A stretch of 64,000 bases of DNA, taken from the NCBI RefSeq assembly GCF_000017805.1, contig NC_009767.1, positions 1,426,001 to 1,490,000 of the forward strand. The letters are read 5' to 3'. Source of the stretch: Roseiflexus castenholzii DSM 13941 (GTDB lineage Bacteria > Chloroflexota > Chloroflexia > Chloroflexales > Roseiflexaceae). Below the pieces are notes generated by a model. That model made no database searches. It worked only from the letters and a program-made list of their open reading frames with translations, and was not told where the DNA came from. Below are positions 48,084 through 57,857 of the stretch, piece by piece. Position 1 is the stretch's first letter, and the number at the start of each line of letters is the position of its first letter. A program made the translations under genes and the position numbers.

Positions 48084-49144
48084 GGTTGCTCCTCGAGTGT
48101 CTGTCCCCATTCAAGATGCTTGACCCATTTGAAGGCGTCGCGATCGCGTTTGAGCGCGCGATGCCGCAGAATACCGTCGCGCGATGAGATCAGGACTTCG
48201 GCATACGCCTTGTTGAACGTCGGTTCGCGAATGACCCTGCCCCAGACCGGTCGTTCGGGCGGAAAGCGGGTGAGCGCAGCATAACTGTACTTGGCGTCTT
48301 CCCACGGCGACGACGCGCCGCGCGCGCGCCGCTGAAACTCAGGACGGCGCAGTCGTTGCGGAAAGTGGCACCAGTCGTTGGTGAGCGGGCAGGGCTGATC
48401 GTGGGTGCAGGGTGCAATCGTGGCGGCGCCGTTGGCGAGCAACAGGTCGCGCGCGGCGCGCACCACGGCAAACCCAACCGAAGTGCCAGGTTCGACGATC
48501 AGGAGCATGCCACGACTCAGGCGCCAGGCGGTTTCCACAATCGCACTGCGCTCATCCGGTGGTATTTCGCCAAGCACGTGACCGAGCACAACCAGATCGA
48601 ACCGGATGCCGCGTTCGATAGGGGCTTGCAGGGTGCGTTGCACCCAACGCACGCTCCGCAGCGCCGGATTTGCGCTCGTATGCGCAAAATTGCGCCCCAG
48701 CGCAATCAACACCGGCTCGCGCTCCCAGGCGGTCAGGTCGCGGAGCGACGGCCAGCACACCGTTGCTGCCCAGAGCGCCGTTCCGGGTCCGCTCCCCATA
48801 TCGAGCATGGTTTCCGGCGACCACGATGGGATGCGCTCGGCAGCCGCTTTCATCGCACCGTATAGTTGCGCATACGTGGCCGGCATGAAGAGCGCAGCAT
48901 AGCCAAGGGCATCGAGATGCGTGCGCACTGCCGGCGCTGCGCCAATGTCATCGAGGGCGCGGTACTGCTCGCTCAACGTGCGCGCTGCGGTCATCCAGCG
49001 GATTGCGGGAACACGGTCGAGCGCCTGCGCGATAGCGTTACGCAACTCGGCAGGGAGCGCAATCATGCGCGGATCAGGCGGCAGACGTTCGATCATAAAG
49101 AGTCGGGAGACCTCTGGAATAGATGCGTGCGAACACGCCTTCAT
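48080..49144 (-). CDS. Rsm22-family ribosomal small-subunit protein (methyltransferase-like)
   Basis: 354 residues. The N-terminal helical domain contains LSEQYRALDDIGAAPAV. The SAM-binding fold has MLDMGSGPGTALWAA, and the central region ends with LLIVEPGTSVGF. The family-specific Cys cluster reads APCTHDQPCPLTNDWCHF, then RLRRPEFQRRARG, which in mitochondrial Rsm22 coordinates an iron-sulphur cluster. Rsm22 proteins help assemble the small ribosomal subunit. ATG 49144 is likely, but 49096 (MIERLPPDPRMIALP) is a good alternative. It is co-directional with and overlaps the quinone reductase gene. Confidence 0.85.
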   Translation of the reverse strand: MKACSHASIPEVSRLFMIERLPPDPRMIALPAELRNAIAQALDRVPAIRWMTAARTLSEQYRALDDIGAAPAVRTHLDALGYAALFMPATYAQLYGAMKAAAERIPSWSPETMLDMGSGPGTALWAATVCWPSLRDLTAWEREPVLIALGRNFAHTSANPALRSVRWVQRTLQAPIERGIRFDLVVLGHVLGEIPPDERSAIVETAWRLSRGMLLIVEPGTSVGFAVVRAARDLLLANGAATIAPCTHDQPCPLTNDWCHFPQRLRRPEFQRRARGASSPWEDAKYSYAALTRFPPERPVWGRVIREPTFNKAYAEVLISSRDGILRHRALKRDRDAFKWVKHLEWGQTLEEQP

Positions 49145-49303
49145 TGTATCACCGGGAGGAGTCTCCGCCAAAGGTCATACGCCATTGGATAGAACCGCCG
49201 CGCAGAATCATCCGGCAATTCTGTCGTTCGTGGCTATTGTGGAGCGCCATGATGCGCTACTGTATGGCTGACGACCAAATTGATGCAGCGGAAGGAGATC
49301 GCC

Positions 49304-49741
49304 ATGGTCGCGCAACATCGTCAATCATTCCCGTGGGGCGCAGTGATCTGGTCGAGCATCCTGATGGTCGTCATTCCGTTGGGCTTTGCGTTCGCTGTCA
49401 GTGTTGGATATGGGGTTGTGGTCGGGTTTCAGACGCGCGGCGACCCGGAAGCCATTCATGCGGCGGTCACTGCGCTTGCCAGCGCTGCCTGGTATCGGGC
49501 ATTACCCAAGGTGCTGCTGGCAATTGTGGCATTCTGGCGTGGTACACGCCTGGCTCGGTTGGCGGCGCCAGCCGCCCCGTCGGTCGTGGGTGCGGTATTG
49601 CTGGCGCTCGTCCTTCTGGTTGTACTGGCAGTCGCACTTTTCAGTGCGCCGCTCAACGGCGAACAGGCACTATCGTTCGCCGTTGACGCCGTGGTGATGC
49701 TGGCGTGTGGTCTGGTGGGGGCGCGGGCAGCGCGACGATAG
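49304..49741 (+). CDS. Hypothetical membrane protein (four helices)
   Basis: 145 residues. Hydrophobic segments occur near residues 12-35, 60-75, 90-110 and 125-140. ATG 49304 is preceded by GAAGGAGATCGCC. No family was recognised. It is divergent from the Rsm22-like gene and lies 26 bases upstream of the decayed ABC permease, so it may have belonged to the same transporter locus. Confidence 0.75.
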   Translation: MVAQHRQSFPWGAVIWSSILMVVIPLGFAFAVSVGYGVVVGFQTRGDPEAIHAAVTALASAAWYRALPKVLLAIVAFWRGTRLARLAAPAAPSVVGAVLLALVLLVVLAVALFSAPLNGEQALSFAVDAVVMLACGLVGARAARR

Positions 49742-49767
49742 ACAGTCGATCTGAGCGTGAGGAGTCT

Positions 49768-52212
49768 GTGATCGGTTCATGCTGGGAAAAAGTCATTCGT
49801 GACCTGTGGCACAATAAGGTGCGCACCCTGCTTGTGGTGCTGTCGATTGCCGCCGGGATCAGCGGTATCGGCACGGTCGCTCATATGTATTTCATCATGT
49901 CGCGCGACCTGGCGCAGAGTTACGCCGAGGTTCGCCCGGCAAACGCAATATTGTAGACCGACGATGCCTTCGATGATGAGATGGTCCGCGCCGTGCGCCG
50001 CCTGCCAGGGGTCGCCGAAGCCGAAGGGCGACGCAGCCTGATACTGCGCTTCCGCACTGCTCCACACCGTCCCTGGAAGGTGATCGAACTTTTTGTGTTG
50101 CCCGACGATGGCGAAACACGGATGCGCCCCGAAATCGTGTTCGAACCCGACCACGCATCCTGGACACCGGGCGCGTGGCCCCCGCCGCGTCGCACAATCG
50201 TCCTCGAACGCACCTCGTTGCTGGTTGGCTATCTGGGTCTGGCGCAGGCGCGCCTCGATGACACCATTACCATCGAGACCGCCGATGGACGATTGCGCGA
50301 GATTCGTCTGTCGGGGCTGGCATACGATTTTTCGCGCATACCGGCGACGTTCATGGGATGCGCGTATGGGTACGTTGACCGCGAGACGCTGGAGTGGCTC
50401 GGTGGCGCACCTGGCTACAATGAACTCTATGTGCTGACCAACAATCCCGCCGACTCGCCCTACAACCGGCGTATCGCGGAGCAGGTTCGCGCGCATGTCG
50501 AGCGCGCCGGCGTGCGCGTCACGCGGATCGATGTGGCGCGACCGGGAGAACTGCCGCTCCACAACTATTTTCAGGCAATCACAATTGTGCTTGGCACTCT
50601 TGGCGCACTGGCGCTCTTTCTGAGCGTGCTGCTCGTCACAAATGCCATTACAGCATTGCTGCCCCAACAGACGCGGCAGATCGGCGTGATGAAGGCGATT
50701 GGAGCGCGCCCCCGGCAGATTGCCCTCGTCTATGCAGTGTATGCGCTCGCTTTTGGCGCGCTGGCGCTGTCACTGGCGCTGCTCGCGTCGCGTGTCGCCA
50801 CCGAATCCTTCGTCAATTTCCTTGCCTATTTTCTCAACTTCAAGCTGGGAACCTTCACAACCCCTGCCGGTGTCATCGGGCTGCAAATCGGCATGGCGTT
50901 GCTGGCGCCGCTGCTGGCGTCGCTTGCACCGGTGCTCAGTGCAGCACGGTTGACCGTCCGCGAAGCAATTGCCGGGCAGTGTGAGGATCGGCGGCATTCC
51001 GGCGTTCGCATCGCGGCGTCCACCCGCGATGCGAACACAATCTCCCGGTTGGCGCTCGTCCCGACGCCGGTGATCCTCATGCTGGGCAACGCACTCCGGC
51101 AGCGGATGCGTCTGGCGCTGACATTGACGACACTGACGCTGGCGACGGCGATTGTCGTATCGGTGCTCAGCGTGCGCCGTTCGTTGTTCGAGACGTTTGA
51201 GATCATTCAGGCGACCTCTTGCCACGACGTGCTGGTGACGCTGGTTCGCCCGTATCGTGTCGCACAGATCGAACACCTCGCGCAGCAGACGCCCGGTGTG
51301 GCGTATGTCGAAAGTTGGGGCAGTGCGTCGGCATACCGCCTGCGACCCGATGGAAGCGAAGGCCCGGTCATTGGCATCATCCCCCGCCGCCTGAGAGTGC
51401 GCTCTTCACGCCGGAAGTGGTTGAGGGGCGCTGGCTGCTTCCCGGCGAAGACCATGCATTGGTTATCAGCGCCGATGTGCGACGTTTCGAGCCAGACCTG
51501 CGCGTTGGGCAGAACGTTGTGCTGAAGATCGGGAACCGCGAGGCGGAGTGGCGGATCGTTGGCGTCATGCAGGGTTTGCCGGGTATGCCGTTCATGTACG
51601 CCGGCCAACCATATCTGGCGCAGATCACCGGCGCCGTCGGACAGACGCGCGAAATTCGGGTGGTTGCTGTGGCGAACGATCCCGGCACACAAGAACGGGT
51701 GGCAATCGCATTGAGGGAAGCGTTGGAAAACGCGGGAGTGAGTGTTGCAGTGGCGCAGACACGCACCGAGGAGCGGGAACAGGCGGCTACGTTGATCAAT
51801 ATCATTGTCTCGTTTCTGCTCACCATGGCCATGCTGTTAGCAGTCATCGGCGGGTTAGGGGTTGGTCGGCGCCTTGAGCCTGAACGTTATCGAGCGCATC
51901 CGCGAAATCGGCGTCTTGCGCGCGATTGGCGCCTCGAATGGGGTGTTGTACCGCATCGTTATCGGCGAAGGCGTGGCGATCAGTCTGGCAAGCGCCGTGA
52001 TGGGTATTGTGCTTGCGCTGCCGCTTGGCGATTGGTTGAGCAATGCCGTGGGAATGACATTTTTGCGTATTCCGTTGCACTATCACGTGGCGCTGGATGG
52101 CGCGTTCATCTGGCTGGCAGTCGCAGCGGGGATCGGTATCGTCGCAAGTCTCCTGCCGGCGCGCGCGGCGATTGGCTTGACGGTGCGCGACACGCTGGCG
52201 TATGATGGATGA
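49768..52212 (+). pseudogene. FtsX-type ABC transporter permease, three lesions
   Basis: The gene would start at GTG 49768 (VIGSCWEKVIRDLWHNKVRT) after GAGGAGT. Frame 1 stops at TAG 49957-49959, but the same frame resumes with TDDAFDDEMVRAVRRLPG through two sets of FtsX helices (QQTRQIGVMKAIGARPRQIA). Near 51390 the sense shifts frame to PESALFTPEVVEGRWLLPG. Near 51860 it shifts again to VGALSLNVIERIREIGVLRA and ends ARAAIGLTVRDTLAYDG. The original protein was a roughly 810-residue double-FtsX permease, like ABC exporters of the LolC/MacB/YtrF type. One nonsense and two frameshifts indicate real decay. Confidence 0.9.
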
Positions 52213-52381
52213 GGGTTGCACGTCGCATGGTGGACGTTGCACGGTGAACATGAGAGGGTTAAAGACGCCCCCGACCCTTGAGGTTTTTGCCGGGGAACGA
52301 GGGGTGTGACAGAACCTTGTTGGTGGAACAGTGCATGCTGCTGGTGAGGATGCCGACTGACTCGATGGTCTTGGGGAAACC

Positions 52382-53719
52382 ATGGGAAATCAGGCGTCGC
52401 CATGTTCATCACAGGGTCGAAAGCCCAGAACCGGAGCCTTCGGTGCGCTCTTCGATGCATTGCGCGCGTGGTGGCGCGCAATGCTGCCGGGCCGTGTGAT
52501 GATCGTCGCGGTGGTCATGATTGTCGGCGCGCTGATCGCCGCCGTCACTGCGCAGCCTGATGCTCCGCTCTGGAAGCGAGGCGTGGTGGTCGGTGCGCTG
52601 AGCATACTGTTGGCGCTGAACCTGATCCCGCCTTTGTCCGATATTCGCCCGCGTTCAACGCCTCCGATCCAGACGGCGATCTATCTGATGCTTGCAAGTG
52701 CGCTCTACTTCGTTGCATTTAGCCTGAGCAGCGGAGCGGCGAGCACCGTCATTTCGATGCTCCTGTTCTTGCTGGTTGGACAGGCGACATGGACGCTGCC
52801 GCTGGCAACAGCGCTCATCTATGCTGGCGGCATGATGATCGGCGTGTGCGGGATGATCGCCTTCTTCGTCGGCCTGGAGGTGGCGCTTCAAAGTGCTGCA
52901 ACGTTCAGTTTTGGCGTTGTGTTTGTGACGATGTTCGTCCGGCTTTCCCAGCGGTACGAACAGCAGACGGAGCAGGCTGAGGCGCAGCGCGCGCGTGCCG
53001 AGGAATTGCTGGCACAGTTACAGGCGAGCCACGACGAACTGCGCGCGGCGCGCGAACGCGAATTGAAAATGGCAGCAATTGAAGAGCGGGTGCGGTTGGC
53101 GCGCGATATTCACGATGGGCTTGGCCACTATCTCACCATCCTGAACGTTCAGTTGCAGGCGGCCTCACGCCTGCTCCAACGCGACCCGGAACGCGCCGCC
53201 GCGGTGATCGTCACGTGCCGCGAAGTGGCGCAGACAGCACTCGACGAGGTGCGGCGCAGCGTCGCCGCCATGCAGCCGTCGCCGCTCGACGGTCACTCGC
53301 TCGATGTGGCGATTGAACGTCTTATCGATGACTTCCGTCTCTCGACCGCCATCGATGTTCGCTTCGTGCAGGCAGGCGATCTGCCAGCGTTGCCGCAGAC
53401 GCTAGCGATGACCCTGTACCGCGCCGTGCAGGAGGGATTGACCAATGCCCGCAAACATGGCAATGCCTCGCAGATTGATGTCACGCTGACATTTCTGCCG
53501 GAAACCGCGCGCCTGACGATTCGCGATAATGGTCAGCCAAACAATGGCGCGCACGAAGGCGGCGGTTTCGGATTGACCGGCTTGCGCGAACGGATTGAGC
53601 GGTTGGGAGGCGTGTTGCGCGCCGGTCCTCTGCCCGAAGGCGGTTTTCTGCTCGATATCATTGCGCCTGTGGCGCGCGCGAACGAGGTCCATTATGATCC
53701 GGGTGTTGCTGGTCGATGA
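52382..53719 (+). CDS. NarL-family membrane sensor histidine kinase
   Basis: 445 residues. Six hydrophobic segments occupy about residues 35-180 and form a compact sensor with little extracytoplasmic material. A short coiled coil (QQTEQAEAQRARAEELLAQL) leads to the HisKA_3 domain with ERVRLARDIHDGLGHYL (phospho-acceptor His in DIHDGLGH). The ATPase domain has LYRAVQEGLTNARKHGNA, IRDNGQ and GGFGLTGLRERIERLGG. The next gene starts 26 bases before its stop and encodes the cognate regulator. Confidence 0.92.
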   Translation: MGNQASPCSSQGRKPRTGAFGALFDALRAWWRAMLPGRVMIVAVVMIVGALIAAVTAQPDAPLWKRGVVVGALSILLALNLIPPLSDIRPRSTPPIQTAIYLMLASALYFVAFSLSSGAASTVISMLLFLLVGQATWTLPLATALIYAGGMMIGVCGMIAFFVGLEVALQSAATFSFGVVFVTMFVRLSQRYEQQTEQAEAQRARAEELLAQLQASHDELRAARERELKMAAIEERVRLARDIHDGLGHYLTILNVQLQAASRLLQRDPERAAAVIVTCREVAQTALDEVRRSVAAMQPSPLDGHSLDVAIERLIDDFRLSTAIDVRFVQAGDLPALPQTLAMTLYRAVQEGLTNARKHGNASQIDVTLTFLPETARLTIRDNGQPNNGAHEGGGFGLTGLRERIERLGGVLRAGPLPEGGFLLDIIAPVARANEVHYDPGVAGR

Positions 53720-54362
53720 TCAGACCCTGATTCGCCAGGGAATCGCCATGCTGCTGGAACTCGAGCCGGACCTGGAGGTTGTCGGCGCCGTCGGCGATGG
53801 GCGCGCCGCCATTGAGGCAGTCGAGCGATTGCACCCCGATGTCGTGCTGATGGACGTTCGCATGCCGGGGATGGATGGCGTCACTGCCACGCGCGAGTTG
53901 CGCCGGCGATTCCCCGATGTTGGCGTCATTATTCTGACGACTTTCGATGACGATGAGTATGTGTTCGAGGGGTTGAAAGCCGGTGCGCGCGGCTATCTGC
54001 TGAAGGACATCAGCAGCGAGGAGATGGCGGAAGCGGTGCGCACGGTTGCGCGCGGCGAAGCGCTTATTCAGCCGAGCATTGCGCGCAAAGTCGTGGCGGA
54101 GTTCTTGCGCCTGGCGGTTAGCGCACCGGCGGCGCCGGAGCGTATGACGCCAAAATCGCCGAATGCGCTCACCGAGCGCGAACTCGATGTGTTGAAAGCC
54201 CTGGCGCGCGGCATGTCGAACAAAGAGATCGCTGCGGCGCTCGTCATTACCGAAGGCACGGTCAAGACGCATATCTCGAATATTCTGGCGAAACTCGATG
54301 TGCGTGATCGGACGCAAGCCGTGTTGAAGGCGCAGCAATTGCGGTTGTTGGAAGAGGGTTAG
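53694..54362 (+). CDS. NarL/LuxR-type response regulator
   Basis: 222 residues. The receiver has RVLLVDDQTLIRQGI, the phospho-acceptor in VVLMDVRMPGMDG, TTFDDDE and GYLLKDIS. The C-terminal LuxR helix-turn-helix is LTERELDVLKALARGMSNKE and TEGTVKTHISNILAKLDV. ATG 53694 is inside the kinase gene and keeps the standard N-terminus. It forms a two-component pair with the preceding kinase; the adjacent permease remnant suggests the pair once controlled an exporter, a common DesK/LiaS-like arrangement. Confidence 0.94.
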   Translation: MIRVLLVDDQTLIRQGIAMLLELEPDLEVVGAVGDGRAAIEAVERLHPDVVLMDVRMPGMDGVTATRELRRRFPDVGVIILTTFDDDEYVFEGLKAGARGYLLKDISSEEMAEAVRTVARGEALIQPSIARKVVAEFLRLAVSAPAAPERMTPKSPNALTERELDVLKALARGMSNKEIAAALVITEGTVKTHISNILAKLDVRDRTQAVLKAQQLRLLEEG

Positions 54363-54364
54363 GG

Positions 54365-54416
54365 TTGAGAACTGAGAACTGGGAACTGAGAACCGAGAAC
54401 CGAGAACCATGAACCA
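54365..54416. repeat. Short GAACTGAGAACC array
   Basis: Words GAGAACTGAGAACTGGGAAC and GAACCGAGAACCGAGAACC directly after the regulator stop. It is the same word family as the 28-bp array at the start of rsmH. Confidence 0.8.
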
Positions 54417-54451
54417 ATCCCGAAACCAGAGAGCCTGGCGCTGCCCGCGTA

Positions 54452-54958
54452 TCAGGCGATAACGAACGCTTCGTGCCAATCTGCGATGGTTTGTTGATGG
54501 AGCAGAGACCAACGCTGCCAGACATCAGTGATATAGTGTTGCGCTTCGGTGGTTCGTGCTTCTGGCGTGCTCTGACGCACAATGTCGGCGATGGTGCGTG
54601 TGCTGTTGAATGAGGGCGGTGTTAACCAAAAGAATCGTCCGCGCCGCGTGCCGCGCAAAGCGCGCTGCCGGACCCAGAGCGCGCGCTCCGGGTCAACCCC
54701 GCGCACCAGGATGGCATACAATGTCAGTGTATGCACCGCGACAGATTGGATCGCCTGATCGGAAGGGGTCCCCGGATGCTGGGCTGCATACGCATCGGTG
54801 ATCAGTTGATTGAGCGGTGCAAACGCCAGCGGCGGTTCGCCCGCATTTACGAGCGCTGTAAAGATCGCCCAGCACGACGGTGATGCGCCAATATATCGAT
54901 GGGATCCTCCATCGACCGCCGGCAAAGCGACGCCACAACCCGGGCAAATTTCCAGCAT
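54452..54958 (-). CDS. DUF5946 family protein
   Basis: 168 residues. It starts MLEICPGCGVALPAVDGGSH, with a CxxC plus His, followed by RYIGASPSCWAIF, ITDAYAAQHPG and QSVAVHTLTLYAIL. These are the conserved blocks of the DUF5946 family as I remember it, common in Chloroflexota. The CxxC and His/Cys positions suggest a bound metal. Function unknown. ATG 54958 is favoured over TTG 54976. It begins just after the DUF218 stop, so the two are probably co-transcribed. Confidence 0.75.
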   Translation of the reverse strand: MLEICPGCGVALPAVDGGSHRYIGASPSCWAIFTALVNAGEPPLAFAPLNQLITDAYAAQHPGTPSDQAIQSVAVHTLTLYAILVRGVDPERALWVRQRALRGTRRGRFFWLTPPSFNSTRTIADIVRQSTPEARTTEAQHYITDVWQRWSLLHQQTIADWHEAFVIA

Positions 54959-54962
54959 AGGT

Positions 54963-55553
54963 TCATATCCCCGCAAATACGTACTTTAGATAGCGCCAGG
55001 TCCCGTCTGCCACAGCATAGGGTTTCTCAACGACTGAAACAACGCCGGGAGATGATCCGTACCCTGTCAGCCCCTCGTCGCGTGCAACCTTGAGTGCGGT
55101 GAGCATCATTGGCGGCTCTGCCACGATAACGACCGACGAAATGCCCTGGATGCGCGCCAGGTTCGCTGCGGCGCGGATACCTCCGACCAGTGATGTGTTT
55201 TCTGCGAGCAGCAACGCCTGTTGCGGCAATCCCTGATCGATCAGGTACGGTCGAGCCAGCGCCACAAACATGGAATCGCCGGTTAGAATCATGCGGCTAA
55301 CCATCCCGCGGCGGTAGAGATTGATGGCATGATCGCACTGCGCTTTTTGTTCGGGTGTGAGGGCGCTGTCAACCGCTTCACCGGTCACGAGTGCCGCGCC
55401 AGCCGGTCGCGCTTCGTCCCGGCTGCCCTGCACAACAACCATTGCTGCCGTCAACCCCAGCAGCAGAATTCCACCGGTCAGCACAGCCGCAATACCGCGA
55501 CCGAGAGAGATGAGCGCGCGGGCAACACGCTTCAGGGGTGGACGTTGGTTCAC
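54963..55553 (-). CDS. DUF218 (YdcF/SanA/ElyC-like) membrane-anchored protein
   Basis: 196 residues. One N-terminal membrane helix (AAVLTGGILLLGLTAAMVVV) is followed by the extracytoplasmic DUF218 domain with AALVTGEAV, INLYRRGMVSRMILTG, ARPYLIDQGLPQQALLLAEN, ALVGG-like TSLVGGIRAAANLAR and VVIVAEPPMMLTALKVARD. Family members (SanA, ElyC) act in envelope maintenance and lipid-carrier metabolism. The start is GTG 55553. The usual VVLGA motif is reduced to AALVTGEAV. Confidence 0.82.
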   Translation of the reverse strand: MNQRPPLKRVARALISLGRGIAAVLTGGILLLGLTAAMVVVQGSRDEARPAGAALVTGEAVDSALTPEQKAQCDHAINLYRRGMVSRMILTGDSMFVALARPYLIDQGLPQQALLLAENTSLVGGIRAAANLARIQGISSVVIVAEPPMMLTALKVARDEGLTGYGSSPGVVSVVEKPYAVADGTWRYLKYVFAGI

Positions 55554-55623
55554 AGGGCGCTTTCCTTGTTCAACATCTCAGTAATCGTTCGCGCTGCTAG
55601 CGTTGCAGGCAGCGTACCTGTCA

Positions 55624-55644
55624 GGCGAGTGACGAACACTCGCC
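55624..55644. terminator. 8-bp-stem hairpin in the gap before the PIG-L gene
   Basis: GGCGAGTG, loop ACGAA, CACTCGCC. It lies between divergent genes, so its role is unclear; it has no U-tract. A TATAAT at 55762-55767 is a possible -10 for the following gene. Confidence 0.4.
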
Positions 55645-55811
55645 CTTCACTCCGCTCGTCTCTCCTGCGGCGCGAACATGGGCACGACCTTTGGATCAGC
55701 GTTGACGCTCAGAATGCATCGCCAGGGCGCAGGTCGCATCGCCTTCATTCCCAGATGTTGGTATAATACTGCAACGACTGACTCAATACGCATTTTTCCA
55801 GAGACCCGTCT

Positions 55812-56495
55812 ATGACCGACGAACCCAAACGCGCGCTTGTGATTGGCGCCCATCCCGACGACAATGAGTTCGGCGCCGGTGGAACCATCGCCAAACTTGC
55901 CGATCAGGGATGGGACATCACGTTCATCATCGCCACGAATGGCAACAAAGGCAGCCACGATCCGGCGATGTCATCGTTTCGCCTGTCGGAAATTCGCGAG
56001 CAGGAGCAGCGCGCCGCCGCCGAAGTGCTCGGAGTGCGCCGCGTGATCTTCCTGCGTAACAACGATGGTGAACTTGAACCGTCTCCGGCATTGCGCGCCG
56101 AATTCGCTCTCTACATTCGCCATTTCAAACCGCATGCGATCTACACTCACGATCCCTGGAAACATTATATGTTGCACCCTGACCATCGCGCCGTCGGCTT
56201 CGCCGTGATCGAGGCAGTCGTTAGCGCGCGCGACCACCTGTTCATGCCGGGGTTGGGACAGATCGGCATTGGCGTCTGGCGGCCCGAGGCGCTCTACCTG
56301 TGGGGCGCCGAGCAGCCGGACTACGCCGAAGATGTCTCGGACTACGTGGACCGGAAGATTGCCGCGTTGCGCGAGCATCACACGCAACTGGACGAGGTTC
56401 AGGGTTGGGAAGAGCGGGTGCGTCAGCGCATGGCAGAAGCGGGCAAAGAACACGGTTTTGCCGCAGCCGAGATGTTCAAGAAACTTCCGGTGTAA
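55812..56495 (+). CDS. PIG-L/LmbE-family deacetylase
   Basis: 227 residues. The zinc-binding motif AHPDDNEFGAGGTIA (HPDD) and the second His in HYMLHPDHRAVG are present. Typical substrates are N-acetylglucosaminyl lipids or thiol precursors (MshB, BshB and PIG-L types); the C-terminal block with EDVSDYVDRKIAALREHHTQ resembles the BshB-like bacillithiol group but is not decisive. It converges with an Eis-like gene, 3 bases apart. Confidence 0.88.
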   Translation: MTDEPKRALVIGAHPDDNEFGAGGTIAKLADQGWDITFIIATNGNKGSHDPAMSSFRLSEIREQEQRAAAEVLGVRRVIFLRNNDGELEPSPALRAEFALYIRHFKPHAIYTHDPWKHYMLHPDHRAVGFAVIEAVVSARDHLFMPGLGQIGIGVWRPEALYLWGAEQPDYAEDVSDYVDRKIAALREHHTQLDEVQGWEERVRQRMAEAGKEHGFAAAEMFKKLPV

Positions 56496-56498
56496 CTC

Positions 56499-57701
56499 TC
56501 AAAATGCGTCAGACCCGGCAATCCAGGCGTGACCTGTCGGAAAGATTGCGTCGAGTGTCGGCAGAATCGTCGGCGCAATGCGCATGCCAGGGGAACGAGC
56601 AATCCAGTGCGCCGGACGAAAGCCGAACAGTAGTTGCACGAGCGCTTGCGGTGTCAGCGCGACTGTTGGCAGGTCCGGCGCATTGGCTTCTTCTCCCACA
56701 ATCAACGATACATCGGCGTCTCTGATCTGTAATTGGAACGCTGCGCCGCCAGATGACCGGCGTCGCGCATCGAGCAGTGGCCTGATGCAGTCGAGCAACG
56801 TTAGCAGGTGTGCAGAGCGCGCCATCCATCCCTCATCGGGATGGTGAACGGAACGGCTCGTCAGGTTCAGATGATCGGCAAGGGCATAGAATGTCGGCGA
56901 GTCAGGCGGCAGAGACCAGTCGATCTCTGCCGCTTCCCTGGCAATGCTGGCGTGGTACTGGAGCAGCGCCAGTGCGGCGTGCCAGTTATCGGCGGCGGCT
57001 TCAATCGCACGGTTGCCCGGCGCTCGCGACGGCAGGATCAGATACCCGCATGCCTGCCCGTCATCATCGTATGCCAGGCATTGCGGATTCTCCTCCAGTC
57101 GCAACGCCAGATCGTGGCGCTGCCGCGCGATAGTGCGCACAAAACTGCCACAGTAGCCAGCATAGTGCTGTTCATACAGGTCGCGCAATACCGGCGCATC
57201 ATCCAGTGTCGCCGGACGCACCGTGTATGGACTCCTGGGCATCGCAGCAAGGTGCGCCCGGTTAATGATATGGCGCGTGGTATCGAGAACGTCCACGTAT
57301 CCGAAGCGGCCATAGAAGCCAGCGATGCCATCGAGCAGAATCAACCCCAAACGCCGTTCGATTGCGCGTGCCAGAGCATCGTGCATCAGCGCCGTGGCAA
57401 CCCCGCAACCGCGCCAGTCTGGATGGGTGACGAGACTGGCGAAGCATCCGGTTGGAATAGTCACGAAGCCGACCCGCATGCTGCGTTCATACAGAATATA
57501 GCCGCCGACCAGCGTGGTTGCGACAAAGGCGCAACGCACCTGTCCGGGAACATAGTCCGGTGCGCACTCGACGTGCTGTTGCCAGCGCGTGGCGCTATGG
57601 AGCGCGTTGAGAGCGAATGTCTCCGCTGCGAGCCGGAAGAACGCATGGAGTTCGGCAGGCGTCTCGGCGGAACGGATGATAATGTCACCGCGTTTGGGCA
57701 T
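56499..57701 (-). CDS. Eis-like GNAT acetyltransferase with SCP2-type C-terminus
   Basis: 400 residues. The N-terminal GNAT domain shows FASLVTHPDWRGCGVATALM (acetyl-CoA loop) and GLILLDGIAGFYGRFGYVD. A second degenerate GNAT half follows, then a sterol-carrier-like C-terminal domain (FQLQIRDADVSLIVGE, LTPQALVQLLFGFRP). Length and domain order match Eis/enhanced-intracellular-survival acetyltransferases, which acetylate amines such as aminoglycosides or lysines. ATG 57701 is chosen; the frame upstream runs into a non-conserved segment. Confidence 0.87.
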   Translation of the reverse strand: MPKRGDIIIRSAETPAELHAFFRLAAETFALNALHSATRWQQHVECAPDYVPGQVRCAFVATTLVGGYILYERSMRVGFVTIPTGCFASLVTHPDWRGCGVATALMHDALARAIERRLGLILLDGIAGFYGRFGYVDVLDTTRHIINRAHLAAMPRSPYTVRPATLDDAPVLRDLYEQHYAGYCGSFVRTIARQRHDLALRLEENPQCLAYDDDGQACGYLILPSRAPGNRAIEAAADNWHAALALLQYHASIAREAAEIDWSLPPDSPTFYALADHLNLTSRSVHHPDEGWMARSAHLLTLLDCIRPLLDARRRSSGGAAFQLQIRDADVSLIVGEEANAPDLPTVALTPQALVQLLFGFRPAHWIARSPGMRIAPTILPTLDAIFPTGHAWIAGSDAF

Positions 57702-57857
57702 AGTGGTTTCATCATACCAGAAGCGAGCGGCAAGCGGCAAGAGGTGCGAGGTGAGCGCAAAGAAAGAGTGTCTGTCACCTGAGAGAACGTGAAGAGTTTC
57801 CCGGGGAGCAGGCGAAACACGATGCTACGCTCCGCCCGGCACAACGGCGGGAAGCGG

